Origin: Siniperca chuatsi
Lineage: Eukaryota; Chordata; Actinopteri; Centrarchiformes; Sinipercidae
DNA length: 64,000 nt
Assembly: GCF_020085105.1 (NCBI RefSeq)
Contig: NC_058059.1
Coordinates: 22,154,042-22,218,041 of the forward strand
Direction: 5' to 3'
Part shown: one piece after another, positions 35,801-48,365 of the stretch
How positions within the stretch are numbered: position 1 is the stretch's first letter
How the letters are laid out: each line of letters starts with the position of its first letter
Program-made: the position numbers and the translations under genes
Notes under the pieces: generated by a model
Told to the model about the DNA's origin: nothing
The model's database searches: none
Seen by the model: the letters and a program-made list of their open reading frames with translations, nothing else

Positions 35801-38800
35801 TTATGGAAATATGGGATTGTTGAATCCAAGTGTTGAAATACTTTTAGCATGGAAATTGATTCTTGACCTGAACAGAATAACAGAATAAACTTAACTCAAA
35901 TGTATTTGTTGGGTTTTCAATTTATAGGGTTTGCCAAACACGGACATTCAAATCTGGATATTTTATCTGTAAATGACTTAACTCAAATGAGTTTCCAGAA
36001 AATGTACTGTACTGCAAAATATAGTAAAAAAATAAATAAAATATATATATACATATAATGTGATAGTAGATTTTAACCATGTCACCCACCGCTATTTGTA
36101 CTTGTACTACTAGATTTCACAAGGAAACATTGTCCCGTTTACTCCACTACAGGGCTATGTTTATTTGCTGCACAGCATACGTAGGTAGGTGGCTGGTGTG
36201 GATGGTGGGCATACAAAACGCAGGGGTTCCTGACTGAGTCCCGCGTGTGGTTTTGGCCAGGCCATGTTGAAAAAGTAAACACGTCATGTCTTGTGGTTCA
36301 AGTCCGTGTTGACGTTTTCTGTATTAAACCAAGACCACGATCGTTCGCTAACCTTAATAACCAAGTGTTGTGAGGTCCTTTAGTTGATATGAGCATATAT
36401 TGTACTGCAAGAGCAGATATTGTAGGAAAACAAATGAAATAGGTTAATACGTGATACGTTTTGTATCCACATTTTGAAACTTGCCAGATACGTTAACTAC
36501 CGACGTTTCCTCATTATGGTGATAAAAAGTGGAATCCAGGCAGCATTACGCTCCATTATAAACATAATTTCAAGGAGACAGGGTTGTTTGTTTGATGACT
36601 ATACGGTAGTTACTAGTACTTTCCAAATTTTACATACATACAAAACATATATTTAACGTATAAAATATACATTGTTATAGATCAGAATACCAAACAGTAT
36701 ATGAAGTAGTCATAGAAGTCTTTTTTTTTTTGCTGGTTCTCGACATTTTTCACTACAGTCAGACATTTCATATACCAAACAATTAATTGATATAATATTT
36801 TGCTAATACTTCAGTACTTTCAAGTGAAAGTGTGAATGCAGGATCTGAATACTCCTTCCACCACTGAGTGAGAGTGAGAAAGGAATATAAAGAGAACAAA
36901 AAGGATAGGAGTGTATTGCTCTATGATGCCTAATTCTGACCTAGTACACCTTAACATACATAAGATGCGTACATCAGGTCCTTATTGGCAGACAGTGTGG
37001 TTAGAATAACTAGATCAACTTGCAAACTGATAGGCTTCATTTGTGCTTGTGTGCATGTCAAAGTAAGTGCTGCTGTGTTTACTCAACAGCTGCCAAGCAG
37101 AGTTCACTTCTGGTGTAAGTAAACATGTGAGCAGTAAATGCAGAGCACTTTCTGAAACACAGCCATCACAGCCGCAAAACACACTGTCAGTTTCCAAGAC
37201 GGTTATATCAATTTACAACGTATTCTCATTACAGGACTCCTCTTTCGGAGGCAAACTGCCACAACCCTATGAAGTAGGCTAAACATGTTTACAGCATGAT
37301 TTTCCTCTTGAGTGCTGCCGACACAGGGTGAAACAAAATATCCTCGCTCAAGCCCAGATGCATTTCCTTTTAGCCATGATTTAGAAGGGAGCAGGAAATA
37401 GCAGCTAGCATTAATTTCCTTTAAAGGACTCACTCATACCTCCAGCAGATCCCATAGATTATCAGGCAGCTTATTGCCGTTCTTTGTTTATACAACCTCT
37501 TGATGATAATAAGTGTGTGTGTTTTTCCTATTATATCTATTAACATCTGCACAGTGTGTTGGTGGGAAGCCTTCATTAATGTCTTTCCTGAGAGCACACA
37601 GGGCAAATGTTGTTTAGAGAGTCACATGTTCAGCTATCAATCAGTGCACTCTCAGGGGGGAAATACTTCATCCACTGCATTTAGAAAAGCCATTTCCTTC
37701 CCTGGCTACGAGCCACAATGCTGTCATCAGTAATGATTACTGAACATTTTACTAATCTAACAAGCCTTATGGGCACAACGCGGTCAGAAAAAAAACGCTT
37801 GTGTATGCCCGAAAGTGAAGAGTGACAGTATGACCTCTCCAGTCAAGAAACGTAATCACATTAAGAACCAATGTCCTGATTCCTGAGTGATTTAAACTGT
37901 GTTGCTCAGAAGGTGAGGAGGAAAAAACACTTGTTCCCCCCCTACAGGGACCATTCAATTTCTACAAGTTCTACGGCTGGGAAGTGAGGGGAGTTATTTT
38001 GGGCTACCAGTGTTCTAAAAGGAAAAGACCCAGTCATTTTGTCAGACATACAAGTTTGACATGAAACTCTCCTGGGTGAATCATCAATACAGAAGATGAG
38101 CAACATGGCTACCTGGTTCTTTGATAAAACATCAAAGCCTGTGTACATTAGAATGTAAGGAGAAAGGTGCACTTCACTAAGAAATGTCCAATCACCAAGC
38201 TTAAAATCCTGTCGCGTGCGCCACAGCAAGATAAAGCTACAGATTACACTGATCCTGATAAAACGTTCAGCAGTTGAAATCAGTTCACTTTCAGATTCTG
38301 GGCCAATTTAGACGCATTTAGCAAAAGAAATCACACCAAGCAAAACGACACAGGATGTTTTATTATACACGTCTACACCAGCGGTGAAATCATGCTGTAG
38401 CCTAACTAATCTGGTTTCCAGGAGTCGCGCGATGAGTCTCTCAGAAATACGTACCCTTTGTAATTAAACAATACATTAATACAATAGTTTATAGGTTGGT
38501 GGTTTCTAAATTTAAACACATCTTTCATTTTAGAATGAAGGCAAAATCCTAGCCATTATTGGTGGGGCTTTGCATTTCATTTGTACCAAATAATATTGAC
38601 AACTCCCTTTTATTCTTTTTTTATAGATGATAAAATAAGTTAATGGAGCACATGATTCTTCTTAGTTTTCCTTTTTAAAATTAATTACAGGCTTTTTTAT
38701 TTTCTGCCTGGCTATACTGAGTAGATGTAATCACATTATTCTGTCAATGTAAATTGTAATCATTAACGTTAACGTTCACATAACGTTTTCCAAGTTGTCA

Positions 38801-40586
38801 GCATCATGTTAAAATAGAAGGGTAACCACAAAAGCTAATATAAATAAATTCTGTTTTTGCTTTTCAAATTCCGAGTGGTTTCATTTTAATATGTTGCGGG
38901 CTCATTTATTGAGCCTGTGTACGTTGAGGCCGTAACAGGCTATTGGGCTTGTTTTGTTTTTGAAGCCATGGTTGCTCATTTGACTTGCAAGAGTTGGCAA
39001 CACTGATCATTGGAAGGATCAAATGTAGCCAGTAGCCGCAGCGGCTGAGTTCTGCCCATTCAAAATACAGAACACCAACGTTTGCGGTTTGCGTTGCGCA
39101 GCGGTTTGCTGTCGGAAACCACAATAAAATGAAAGCACTTTGTCACTTTAAAAAGGATAAAACAATAATTTTGTTAGCAGTTAGCACTCCTTCCTCATGT
39201 CTCTAGTGTTTTCTTACAATTAACAGGCATTTAATTTAAGATGGGGCATGATAATGTGAGTAAAAATATCCTGGGTGGGTATAGCTAACGTTGCTAGTTA
39301 GCAAAAGGTAGCCAGTCAGCATAGCTAGGCTGTCTTTGATAGCCTCTGTCTGCTAATAGCTGTTAGCCTGTGTGTGCATGATAAAGTACCTCCCTTAGAA
39401 AACGTGTTTTGGTCTTTGGTAGAGTTTATTTCTTTCTTCTGTAGTTGTTTCTCCCACAGGGCAAGTAGCCATTCGCCAAAGCCACACCAGACTTATTTTA
39501 ATGACACAACAACATCTGAGATGAAGGCAGTGATTCAGAAATTTGGAGGCTATTAAAAGTTGGCAAACTTGCTACCAAGTCTGCAAAAAACAAAACAAAA
39601 AAAAACTTGACTTATCTGAGGCACCATTTCAATTTGGCAGCAAGTTGTAAGCTCTCACTCCCATATTATACTACAGGAAGAAAATGTGCCTGTCAGAAGA
39701 CAGCAGCTTTGTTCAATTCCGCATAAAGACATGAAATAAAAACAGAATAAAAATAAGTAACAGGAGAATAGGAGTAGATGGGAACACGTCCTCTGTCCAA
39801 ACCTCCGCTAAGACAGTGTTATGTAACAAGACAAAGCACAGAATGTCTGTGCGTGACTTTACTGGTCAATGCAGATCTAGTTTATATCTGTGGATAAAAC
39901 ACCACCCATGTATGCAAATACACAGTCTTTCCACTGCCACTGAGGGGCTGTTTGGCAGAAAGGGGGGCCTCTAAACACTAAACAGCTTTCCATTGTTCAG
40001 CGGTGGAGTACTCTTTGCTCTCCAGAATTCCTGGAAGCCACTTCACTAGAAATCCACTGGCTGTTCCCTGTAGCTCTCTGTGGAGGGCTTTGCTGTTGTC
40101 CAACACATTGCCAAAGCCAAAGCAGCACAGTAACTACGCAACTATAAATGTTATTATATTATTCTGGGCTGAAATTGTCCTGTGGCCCATTAAAAGCAGA
40201 TTTATTTCAAAAATTGGTTCCATCTGGTGTTGTGCAATTTTTGATTCCAAACCAAATCCAAACAGGAAATGACAATTTGGGCATCAGAAGACAAAGGATG
40301 TCAAAGAAAGTATCTTCAATGCCAAGCATAAAAGTTGCATTTAACATAAACAATATGTTAATTTGTTATATAATGAACATAATTTCAACCTTTCTCAAGT
40401 CTTATGCCTAAATGCCTGCAAATATTTTAAAATTCTAATCTACTTATGCGATGCAAGTAAACTGCTGACAATGGTTACCAAATTAATATCAATATTCATA
40501 AACATACCTTGCTCAGAGGCTGATTCCAGCGCTGAAGCAGCGAATATGTGAAGGAAGAAGAAGGGCAAGGTGAGAGCAGCAGCCAT
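23889..40586 (-). CDS. ghrb: Growth hormone receptor, teleost type II
   Basis: GHR is the cell-surface class I cytokine receptor for growth hormone and signals through JAK2/STAT5. Eight coding exons: 40586-40508, 33139-33004, 30541-30363, 29370-29192, 28963-28819, 27457-27367, 26552-26483 and 24746-23889, all phase-consistent, 578 residues. A signal peptide (MAAALTLPFFFLHIFAASA) leads the ectodomain, which has six cysteines, and FGEFS at 225-229 replaces WSXWS. The transmembrane helix is about 243-266 (LPVVALLIFGALCLVAIL). Box 1 ILLPPVPGPKI is at 274-284. The tail includes PWVEFIDLDIEE, DDDSGRASC and ends DLLGSITP. Several exons (6, 8 and 9: 179, 91 and 70 nt) have the same size as in human. 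Human exon 3 has no counterpart. The tail sequence and the unpaired third ectodomain disulphide point to type II (ghrb), not type I; a phylogeny would settle the symbol. Confidence 0.93.
26847..27350. mobile_element. hAT-like MITE beside the ghr transmembrane exon
   Basis: The 504-bp element has ends CAGTGTTG and CAACACTG and a perfect 8-bp target duplication GTTGTAAA at 26839-26846 and 27351-27358. Inside are runs of AAGCTAC and ACTACTT words and no coding capacity. The right duplication copy abuts the ghr exon-8 splice donor (27366-27361), so insertion was only 8 bases into that intron. Confidence 0.88.
28100..28400. repeat. Interspersed repeat with GCTAGCATG words
   Basis: The segment has TTGGATGGATTGTCGTG, CAAATGTTAGAATGCTAACATGC and GAGCATGCTAGCATGC. 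A related piece in opposite orientation lies at 61935-62060 in c7, and shorter relatives occur at 29880-30010 and 31400-31790 (the ACCATGAATATC and GGCAATCC phrases). It is a common dispersed teleost repeat inside a ghr intron. Confidence 0.55.
29635..29800. repeat. Interspersed repeat fragment in ghr intron 5
   Basis: It contains CATTCCAAAACCATGGGCAT, CAGCCTCCACTGTTATGGGA and GGCTGCAGGGATTTGCTCCC, a phrase set I recognise as a repeated teleost element. Class uncertain. No coding frame. Confidence 0.45.
30691..30854. repeat. Inverted repeat flanking ghr exon 4, arm A
   Basis: 164 bases that are the reverse complement of 35409-35571 with a single 1-base length difference in an A run. The arm ends 150 bases upstream of ghr exon 5 in transcript sense. 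It includes a short CACACACACCC stretch but is mostly unique-looking sequence. Confidence 0.95.
33744..34999. repeat. Probable long TIR element in ghr intron 2
   Basis: The left end GTTAAAGGGGAACTAA and the right end (reverse complement GTTTAAAGGGCCAGTTCACC) resemble each other as terminal inverted repeats. The interior includes CAGGTTTTGACAAGGAGGATG and several short frames without family resemblance. The exact borders and class are uncertain. Confidence 0.4.
35409..35571. repeat. Inverted repeat flanking ghr exon 4, arm B
   Basis: 163 bases, reverse complement of 30691-30854. It lies in the intron on the other side of ghr exon 4 (33139-33004), so exon 4 is enclosed between the arms. The near-identity suggests a recent insertion or gene conversion. 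Confidence 0.95.
35572..40507. other. Remainder of ghr intron 2
   Basis: No coding exon was recognised. A hAT-type right end TTCCACCACTG lies at 36856-36866 with repeat-like TACTTCAGTACTTTC sequence before it, and ACTCAAGTACTG words near 35612 may be an older piece of the same family. The rest (37-40.5 kb) is AT-rich with no structure I can name. Confidence 0.45.
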
Positions 40587-40686
40587 GGTGTTAAGCTGTG
40601 GAAGCAACATGTAATGAATGTTAGTTTCTCAGTGCAGTCCACCCAGCTGAACCACACAACCGTGAAGGCCCAGCCCACTACCACCG

Positions 40687-40735
40687 CTCTAACAGGGACA
40701 CTCTTACAGGGACGCTCTAACAGGGACGCTCTTAC
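40687..40735. repeat. Short minisatellite, three 16-17-base units
   Basis: CTCTAACAGGGAC(A/G) CT-type units are repeated in tandem, with one variant (CTCTTACAGGGACG). The array lies about 90 bases upstream of the ghr signal-peptide exon acceptor. Confidence 0.75.
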
Positions 40736-41199
40736 CACTCCTTAACTTTTTTTAAAAGAGGAGAGGTTGGGTACACCCATGATAAAACTATATAGAGTCA
40801 TAGAATAGTAAAGTGTTTAAGATAAAAGCATTCATCAAATGACTTCATGTTTCAGTTTGTGAACCCCACTCCGTTGCATACATAGCAGCTTATGTATTAG
40901 GTTATTCTATATCCTAATATTCAGCTGGATGAACTCTGTTCCCACTTTGCAAATACTTTCTGAATACTTGAAATGTGAACTCTTTAGGACAGGAACGCAA
41001 GACGTCCTTTTGCCTTCTAAATCTTTTAGGTTTTCTATGCAGCATACAGTAAATAAGATGAATAATATTTACTGTTGTACTGCTTTAAGATATTTAGGGC
41101 TTTTGATTTATGTAGTATTTGACTTCTACATGTGAAGTCACACCTTTGGTTGCTTTAAAATGATCTTGTTTCAGATTTTCAGAGTCATTTGAGCTAATG

Positions 41200-41705
41200 A
41201 CTCTTTAACTGATATCTGCTCTCAGGTTCCTTTAATGTCTTCACACTGACACTTCCAGCTCTTTTTATCACTTACACCTCAACTGCTACTTTCAACTCCT
41301 TTCAGCAGCTTCACTTAAACTAATACTTTAACTTCCCACAGTGCTTGCACTGAAACTGTTACTTCAGCATCATTCGGCACTTACACTTTTAGTTTTTCCA
41401 CTTGAACTGACACCAACTTCTTTCAGCATCACCTCAACTACTGCTGTACTTTAACCTCACTCCATACTTACACTGAAAGTGTCATTTCAGATGAATTTGG
41501 CTCTTATACTTACAGAAACTTCAACGCTTCAACTGTATTTGCAACTTTCAACTTCATTCGGAAATCTTCTTTCAGTGTTTACACTTGAACAAACACGAAT
41601 TCCTTTAAGGGCTTTGCTCATGCTTACACTTCATCTAACACTTGGACTCCTTTCAGCACTTTTACTTCAAGTGGTACCATGCTTCATTCACTGAAACTTC
41701 AACGA
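41200..41705. repeat. Degenerate tandem array in ghr intron 1
   Basis: About 500 bases are built from loose repeats of words such as CTTTCAGCACTT, ACACTTCAACT, ACTTGAACTGAC and CACTGAAACTTC. The unit length is irregular (about 40-55 bases). The strand is strongly biased: C+T-rich with ACTT words throughout. No coding meaning was seen. Confidence 0.65.
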
Positions 41706-43822
41706 CTGGCACTATTTATTCATGATTTTCTACGTGGCATTCACACTGTTTATCTTTCCTGGAGAGGCGCGTTTCAAAACAGTAAACAGTTTTGTTCTGA
41801 ACATGAAATCTGTCTCCAGCCAACAGCGCTGGGTTCCTGCCAGCACTTGTGAAATCCATCCCTACTACATTCTGGATCTTGTTTAGATCTTGTTTACTGA
41901 TCCTTGTATAGGGATTCATACAGGATTCATATTATTTCCTCTTGTAATGCAGAGTTTTTCAACTGAGAAATTGGGGCCCTTTGTGCTTTTGTGATTCCCA
42001 AGACATTTCTCAGCCTGATTTCATTTCATTTAAAATAACATGCTTCACAATATCTCTATAATCTATTTGGAGACGGCTCCTTACTCAGATAAAAATAACA
42101 ATGTCATTTTCAGATTTAGATGGCAACTGATTGCTGACATTATGATTATTTCGTGGCTTAAAGATGTGTGTCAACAGACAGAACAGTAACAAGTCACTAA
42201 AGCAATTTGTTTTGAAGTGAGAGAGATTATACGTGAGGATGGATAGATAGTAGATCAGGTGTCCATCAGGTATCAAATGTTCTTCACCCCAACTTGTGAA
42301 CAATGACACATTTTGGGCCAGATACAACTGAAAAAATAATTATCGCATATGACTGAACACTCGTAGCAATGAGCCTTAATAGGGAAGCAAAGGTGCTAAT
42401 TCTTGCCCACTAAATTAGCCAATTATTTAATGAGTTGCTGAAAACAAAATTAATCGAAAATGTTAATTGATTAATTTGCTTCCTAAGTAGCAGTTACTAT
42501 ATTATATGTCTGTTAGCGCTCGAGTGTTGTACTGGTAGACCAATATTAACTTGTTACAGATCTATTGTACAGTATTAGTATTGGTGTATATTTAGATTAT
42601 TTATATTAGACACAATTTTTACATCAAATATTTATAATAATTTGATTTCCAGTGAAGTTTACTCTTCAAACTCTCATCTTATTCAAAACATTGATAAAGA
42701 TAAATAAAAACTGATGAACCTCAATTAGAATGAATCAGTCAATCTAATATATAATGTTTCTGTCATCCTCGTGAACTGTAAAATATCCTGCCTCATTACA
42801 AATCTTCGTGACAACTCTATAAAAGCCAAGAAGTTAAGTGTTTATGTATAAATAGAATATCGGCTGATGAATTGTGACTGGATTACTTTTTTTTTACTCT
42901 CCAATATCTACATCGGCCTAAAACGTTCAGCATCAGTCAGGCTGTGTGTTAGGTTCAACAGTTTCACATGTGCAATATGCAAAAAATAAATACTGTCACA
43001 TAATCTTTCACTACTTGTGTTGGGTTAAGTGGAGGCTAAATACCTTGGAAAGCTGTATTATTATTACAGGTATCTCCAATACTAGGGCCAGGAGTGAGAA
43101 CGACAATGTTCATTTTCACAAATATAAACTTTGCTTTAGTCACAGCATTATTACTTTGTAATCATTATTAATCTCTGTTTACCACTGCTGGTCTACACAC
43201 AGTCGAGAACAGATGTGCTTTTCCACTCTGGATTGCTGATAACAGACTAACGGAATAAACTAACCCCTGCAGATGGCACAAACTCTGTTCAGACGAAACA
43301 GGTGTGGACTCTAAAAACATACTCAAGGTCATGACACCATCTTGAGCTTGTTCTGTATTCTTGCAAAGCTGTCCGGGATAACTTGACTACTCAAGGGTCA
43401 TGACAATTTTGGGACATGTAGGCCTAATATGGAACGGTTCATGGCATGCCCCCAAAAAGGGGGGAACTCCCTCTCAGGTAAAAGGCAAATAAGCCCTGAA
43501 GGCTTCTATGCTAAATGTCTTTGTAACTTTCTCAGTTCCCATGTAGATCACCGTGTTTCTGTGCACATGATGAATGTAAGTCCAATACTAACTCTCCTCT
43601 TATGGTTTGGTCTATATCAGCTCCTTAGAAAAATATCTGGCTCTTAAACTGCTACATGTTCCACTTCTTCCACCAGCTAGTCGCTACTGCAATGCATCAT
43701 AATTTATAACTCATTATGTTTGGATAGAAAATCTTTATCTACAATGTAACTGGTAACTAACAGCCATCAAATGTATGATGCAGTTGAGTTAAACGTCACA
43801 TTAAATTAATATTTTTAGAGCT

Positions 43823-44092
43823 GCACCTAATAATTATTTTCATTATTGATTCATTTACCAATGATTTATGCTTACTCAATAAAATGACAGAAATAGTGAA
43901 AAATGCCCATTAGCATGTCTTAAACCCCAAAGTTAGGTCCTTTCAAATAGCTTGATTTGTCTTAGCAACAGTAAAGATAGCAACTCCTCACAATTAATAA
44001 GCTGGAACTAGGGAATGTTTGGCATTTTTCACTGAAAAATTACAACAACAAAAAAAAATTACCAAATGGAATTCATCCAATAAAGTAACTTA
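43823..44092. repeat. Interspersed repeat, AACTAATGATT family
   Basis: It reads GAGCTGCACCTAATAATTAT and later ATAAGCTGGAACTAGGGAAT, matching the copies at 11630-12082 and 16371-16632. It lies in ghr intron 1. Confidence 0.6.
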
Positions 44093-44572
44093 AGTCCCTA
44101 ATAAGTGACTTCGTGGAGTCTTGAGGAGCCTACCTAATGTAACAGTGCTGAAAACAGGCTACTTGTTTTTCCCCTTTTTACCACCTGTAGACTGCACAGA
44201 TGTCTGTCAAATTTAAACCTTGACAAGCTAGGCTACTTTAGACAACTTGCGTGTTTTCTTCCCAGTAGTTTCAGCGTAATGACATCTCCAGTTTGTTTTC
44301 CAGCCGCTGCACAGTTTGGGCTCAGACCCAACGTTTTTCCCCCAGCGTGGTCTCTGAGCTTGAGAGAAGTTTCGTGGCTCAAATGTAAATAAAAACTACC
44401 AGCTCGGACACGATAACATGCGACAAAGACTACGAGCTGTCTCTACTGTATATAAGACAGCTGTACGGGCCTACATTTCAGTTTTATGAGTTAAACGGGT
44501 CACTTGTTAGATACGGTCGGTAGCTGCGTAAACAGACGTAAACATGCAGGACGGACACGAGAACCAACTCAC

Positions 44573-44730
44573 CGCTGGGATGAAGTGGACAGCCGTCTGC
44601 TCCCAGTCCTAGAGGTCTCCCAGGTTTCCTTGATAAACAACAGCGAACACTCACAAATAAACTCCAGAGTCCCTTTAAACAGACCGCGGACACCCTCTAA
44701 AAAACCCAAACGGGACTGTGTTTTACCGAG
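44573..44730 (-). other. ghrb: Probable non-coding first exon of ghr
   Basis: On the minus strand the sequence TCCCAGCG|GTGAGT gives a strong donor with exon edge at 44573. The region around it (44500-44930) is richer in G+C and CpG than its surroundings, as expected for a promoter-proximal exon. It would splice to the acceptor at 40595/40596, which lies 9 bases before the start codon (CACCATGG). The upstream edge of the exon is a guess. Confidence 0.45.
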
Positions 44731-45488
44731 ACCCATGCAGGCTGGTAAAGGCTGTCGAAGAAACCCTGCCTGGCTGGCGGACGGTCTGTGTCTGTGTGAC
44801 AGCCACCCCGTTGTTTCCCGAGGCAGAGAGAGAAGGGCGCCATCTGTCGGTGGAGGCTGGGTACAGCAGGGAAACCAGCCAGCAGGATCTACAGGAAAAG
44901 TGACCGAAACGTGCAGGCGCTAACAGGGCAGTGTGAAGCCAGCAGGGCCGTAGCCAGGCGGTTAGAAATACTTTAGTTATGAGTCCAAGTCCCATGGACA
45001 CCACCCAGACACCAAAAACAAAGGGTGAAAAAATGCATTTCCTGTGAAACGTAGTGGAGAAGACCAGTCTCACAAAATGGAAATGCTCAAGTATCACTAC
45101 CTCATCATTTTACTTGTGTTATATATACCAACTCCAATGAGTGCGGTATGTTAGTTGCACTTGTGCAAGTTCTTATTTCCCATGTGCTGAAATTCATGCA
45201 CATGGAAACTATGATCAACCTAACAAAGGTTTAAATTAAAAAAAAAATCACTCAACATTGAATAAAGCTCAACTACTGCCTTTTGCTACTGCAAAGCGTT
45301 AAACTACTAGCGTGTCTACATGTTAGAGCAGTGTTCCCCGACCCGGGGAGTCACATTTCAGCTCATGTTCAGTCGTTGGTACATGTGAGTCTTCACCCAC
45401 TCACATGTCAGCAACAACTTGTTTTTGACTGTGTGTCGTCAGACTGTGGGGACCAGCCACACACTCTCCACATGCTTTGCATAGCGCG

Positions 45489-45530
45489 CGCACACACACA
45501 CACACACATAGAGACACATACACACACATA
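45489..45530. repeat. (CA)n microsatellite
   Basis: An alternating CA run interrupted by TAGAGA and ATA, preceded by GCGCGCG. Confidence 0.9.
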
Positions 45531-45610
45531 GTCTTGAAAGAGGCCATCAGTCATTGTGGCTGAATACTAGTTAATTACTAACTACTACTGCCATAACTGA
45601 TTTTTTTTTT

Positions 45611-46625
45611 GGCCACTTGGGGGCAGTGGAAACAAACTGTCGCCTATTGACACATCCAGCCGACAGAGCAACATTAGCATTCATTTGGAGTCGTGTTTCT
45701 TGCCACCTGATGAATGTAAGTGCAATATTCACACTTCTTTTAGCTCTGTTTTTAGTCTCCACTAACTCCTGAGGGAAACGAAACATCTGGCTCTTTAGCT
45801 GCTCAGTGCTCCACTATGTCCACAAGCTAGTCGCTAACTGTGTGTGTCTGCTGTTTAGTGCTGGGCAGGTCGTGTACAGCGGGGTTTTTAGAGCTTTTGT
45901 GTTGAAAATAGCAGCCTGCTTCGCTCGCAAATGATGCTAAAATGTTTTGTTTTTTTTTTTTTTGGTTATACTGCCACCCTCATGGGAACAGTGTAAGATG
46001 ACAAGCAAAGGCAATGTAGCAGAAAATGAAAACTGCCATAGAACAGTTCTATGATTCATACATATAAGCGATATTTCGACTATATCTTTAAGTTTGGACT
46101 AATTGTTGAGGTGGAAGATTAGTTATTGTGATTGAAGCTGCAGTAATCCCTTTTTGGCCAGTAGGGGCAGAAAAGAGCAAATAGCAAGCTGACAGACACT
46201 CATTTCTGATACATTATCTCTATGTATAGTTGTTTTGGCTAACATGCTAGCAAACAGATGCCTATTTATACATCCAGCAGACACAGAGCAACATCATAAT
46301 TCCATTGGAGCCATGTTTGTGTTCACCTGACGCATGTAAGTCCAATTTTTCACTCTCCTTTCAGCTCTGATTTGGTCTCCTCCAACTCCTGAGAAAAATA
46401 TCTGGCTATTTAGCAGCTAAATGCTTCATTATGCTTACCAGCTACTTGCTAACTTTGTCCCCCTTCCATCAGGTGCAGGTGGGCAGATAGTGTACAGTGG
46501 GTTTTTACAGATGTTTCGCTAAAAACAGCTTTCATATTAGAGCGGTAAGAGTAAACCAAAACAGTAAAGTTGCCAGTCGGACAAACAAAACAATTAAAGC
46601 TTAAAGTCGCCGTATCTAATAATTC
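45611..46625 (+). repeat. Two direct copies of a dispersed repeat
   Basis: Copies at about 45611-45935 and 46136-46625 share GGGGCAGTGGAAACAAACT-like, CATTTGGAGTCGTGTTT-like, CACCTGATGAATGTAAGT and CTGGCTCTTTAGCTGCT phrases. The family also occurs at 43535-43700, 62650-63145 (opposite strand) and 63303-63740. Its edge phrase (CTGCAGTAAT / ATGACTGCAGCTTTAA) links it to the MITE at 22897-23509. Confidence 0.7.
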
Positions 46626-47098
46626 TTTGTGTGGGAGCTGCTGCAGCCAGGGTTTTAGCCAGGGTTTTAGAAATACTAAGGTCATAAGTCCAAATTCCAC
46701 CAGCAGAACCCCACCCACCTAAGAAGCAACCACTCTTTAGTATTAAAAACCCCCACAAAATTTCACATTTTATTTATTCATTTAACACTTCAATTGTATC
46801 TGTAAATGTTATATCCCTACATTATGGTCCGTGGCCAGGTATGTAATTCAGGTGGAGAATACAAAGTTCCTTTACGTTTAATTTAATTCATTTAGTTTTT
46901 TTGGTATAACAGCATTCAAATTTAGTCTAATTTTAATTTAGTCTTCATAATAAAATGGTGTAGTCCCTCATTCGTCCAGGAATGTTCCATCGTAGAAAAG
47001 GTTTCAATCGTAGTCATCTGGACACTGTTTTCAGAATCAAAACGTTTCGGCTCCCATCCGGAAGTCATTCTCAATTGTGAAAAATGGTCTGAGAACTC

Positions 47099-47178
47099 AG
47101 AAATTTAAACTAATCTGTGTTACTTAAGACTCCTTCCTTAGGGCAGGGCTTAAGTAACACAGATTAGCTTAAATTTCT
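47099..47178. repeat. Near-perfect hairpin
   Basis: A 30-base arm (47099-47128) and its reverse complement (47149-47178) match at 29 of 30 positions, with a 20-base loop between. The nearby phrase AACGTTTCGGCTCCCATCCG suggests a foldback transposon end. Confidence 0.8.
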
Positions 47179-48365
47179 ATTTCTATTTCTATTCTTCATA
47201 TGTGTGTAATCATAGAAATCTTCCTCATGTAGAGTTCAATTAAGAAACAAGAAACTTCTCTTCTCCCTTCTTCTTTCTCTATAAACTTCAATCAAGTAAA
47301 TCATCATTAGAGACAACATAGCTTTTTTGGGGTTTTTTTTGTTTGTACAGATGTTCACCTTATCTGTGTGAGTCAAAATTGCAGCTAAAATGTTCCTATT
47401 CTCAATGCACTGTCATGTTAAAGGGTCAAAGGGTTACATACAGTGTATGTAGTGTATTACGCACGTGAAAAAACACACTGCTGTCGTACAGGTGAGGCTG
47501 TAGTCGTAGAGACTTGAGCGGATGTCTCGTCCCAAAGTTGAAATTAAAATGATTTCAATGGTCGGCACTAATAAAAAGGCTTTTTTTTTTTTTTTAAATG
47601 ACTGTGAGACAGCGCTGATGGTTATCACAGTTGATGATCATATTTAGCATTATGCATTTTTACTCCTCAAAGTTGATCAGTTTGTGCTTTTGTCCGTCTT
47701 GAACAACAGTTGCCTTCTGTCTGCTTTACCTGTAAAATGATGAGAGTTGAATTGCTAGTGAACAAACCAGTGAATAAACACGAGATGTTTTTAATCCGTA
47801 CAATGTGACAAAATAAAAGACATAAGAAGACGCAGACTTAAATGGTTGATGTGTCACAACGTACACAGGCATAAAGACAGAACAGCAAAACCATTTCTGA
47901 CATTAATACAATATAGTTACAGTCAAGGTGTGGGAAATAGTGGTGGTGTATGTGAGGTGGTGTGTAGTGTGTGTTTGGAATGAGTGTGTATGTACGGCAT
48001 GTGATAATGCATACGTTTGAGGAAGTTACTGCAAAAAAAAAGTTCTAAGATTGGAATGGAAAGTCAAAAAAGAAAAGGAAAAAATAAACTACCAATCATA
48101 GTAATAATGGAAGGTGGAGGCGAGCTGGGTCTTGAGGGCCCCTGGCCGACATTACCAACCTCAGATCAGATTGGGGGGGGGGGGTTACACGATGACTGTC
48201 TGCTTCATCTGTAATGAAAACAGCTACTGTGGAGCAGCAGTATGACATCTGTTTGTTGATGCTGAAGTCTAAAGAAGAAAATAAGTCACCACTAGATGGA
48301 AACCACAACTAAATATGTATGTAGGCCTATGACGACTCACTGCGCACTGGCTTTAATCCAGTCCC

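Noticed and set aside
35605-36866. A 1.26-kb hAT-like element ending at 36866
   Set aside because: The right end TTCCACCACTG is clear, but no matching left end was found; the only candidate duplication (AGCGAGAG/AGTGAGAG) has a mismatch.
44504-44923. 139-codon open frame at the ghr upstream region
   Set aside because: Composition follows a GC-rich promoter region, there is no family resemblance, and the opposite strand is equally open.
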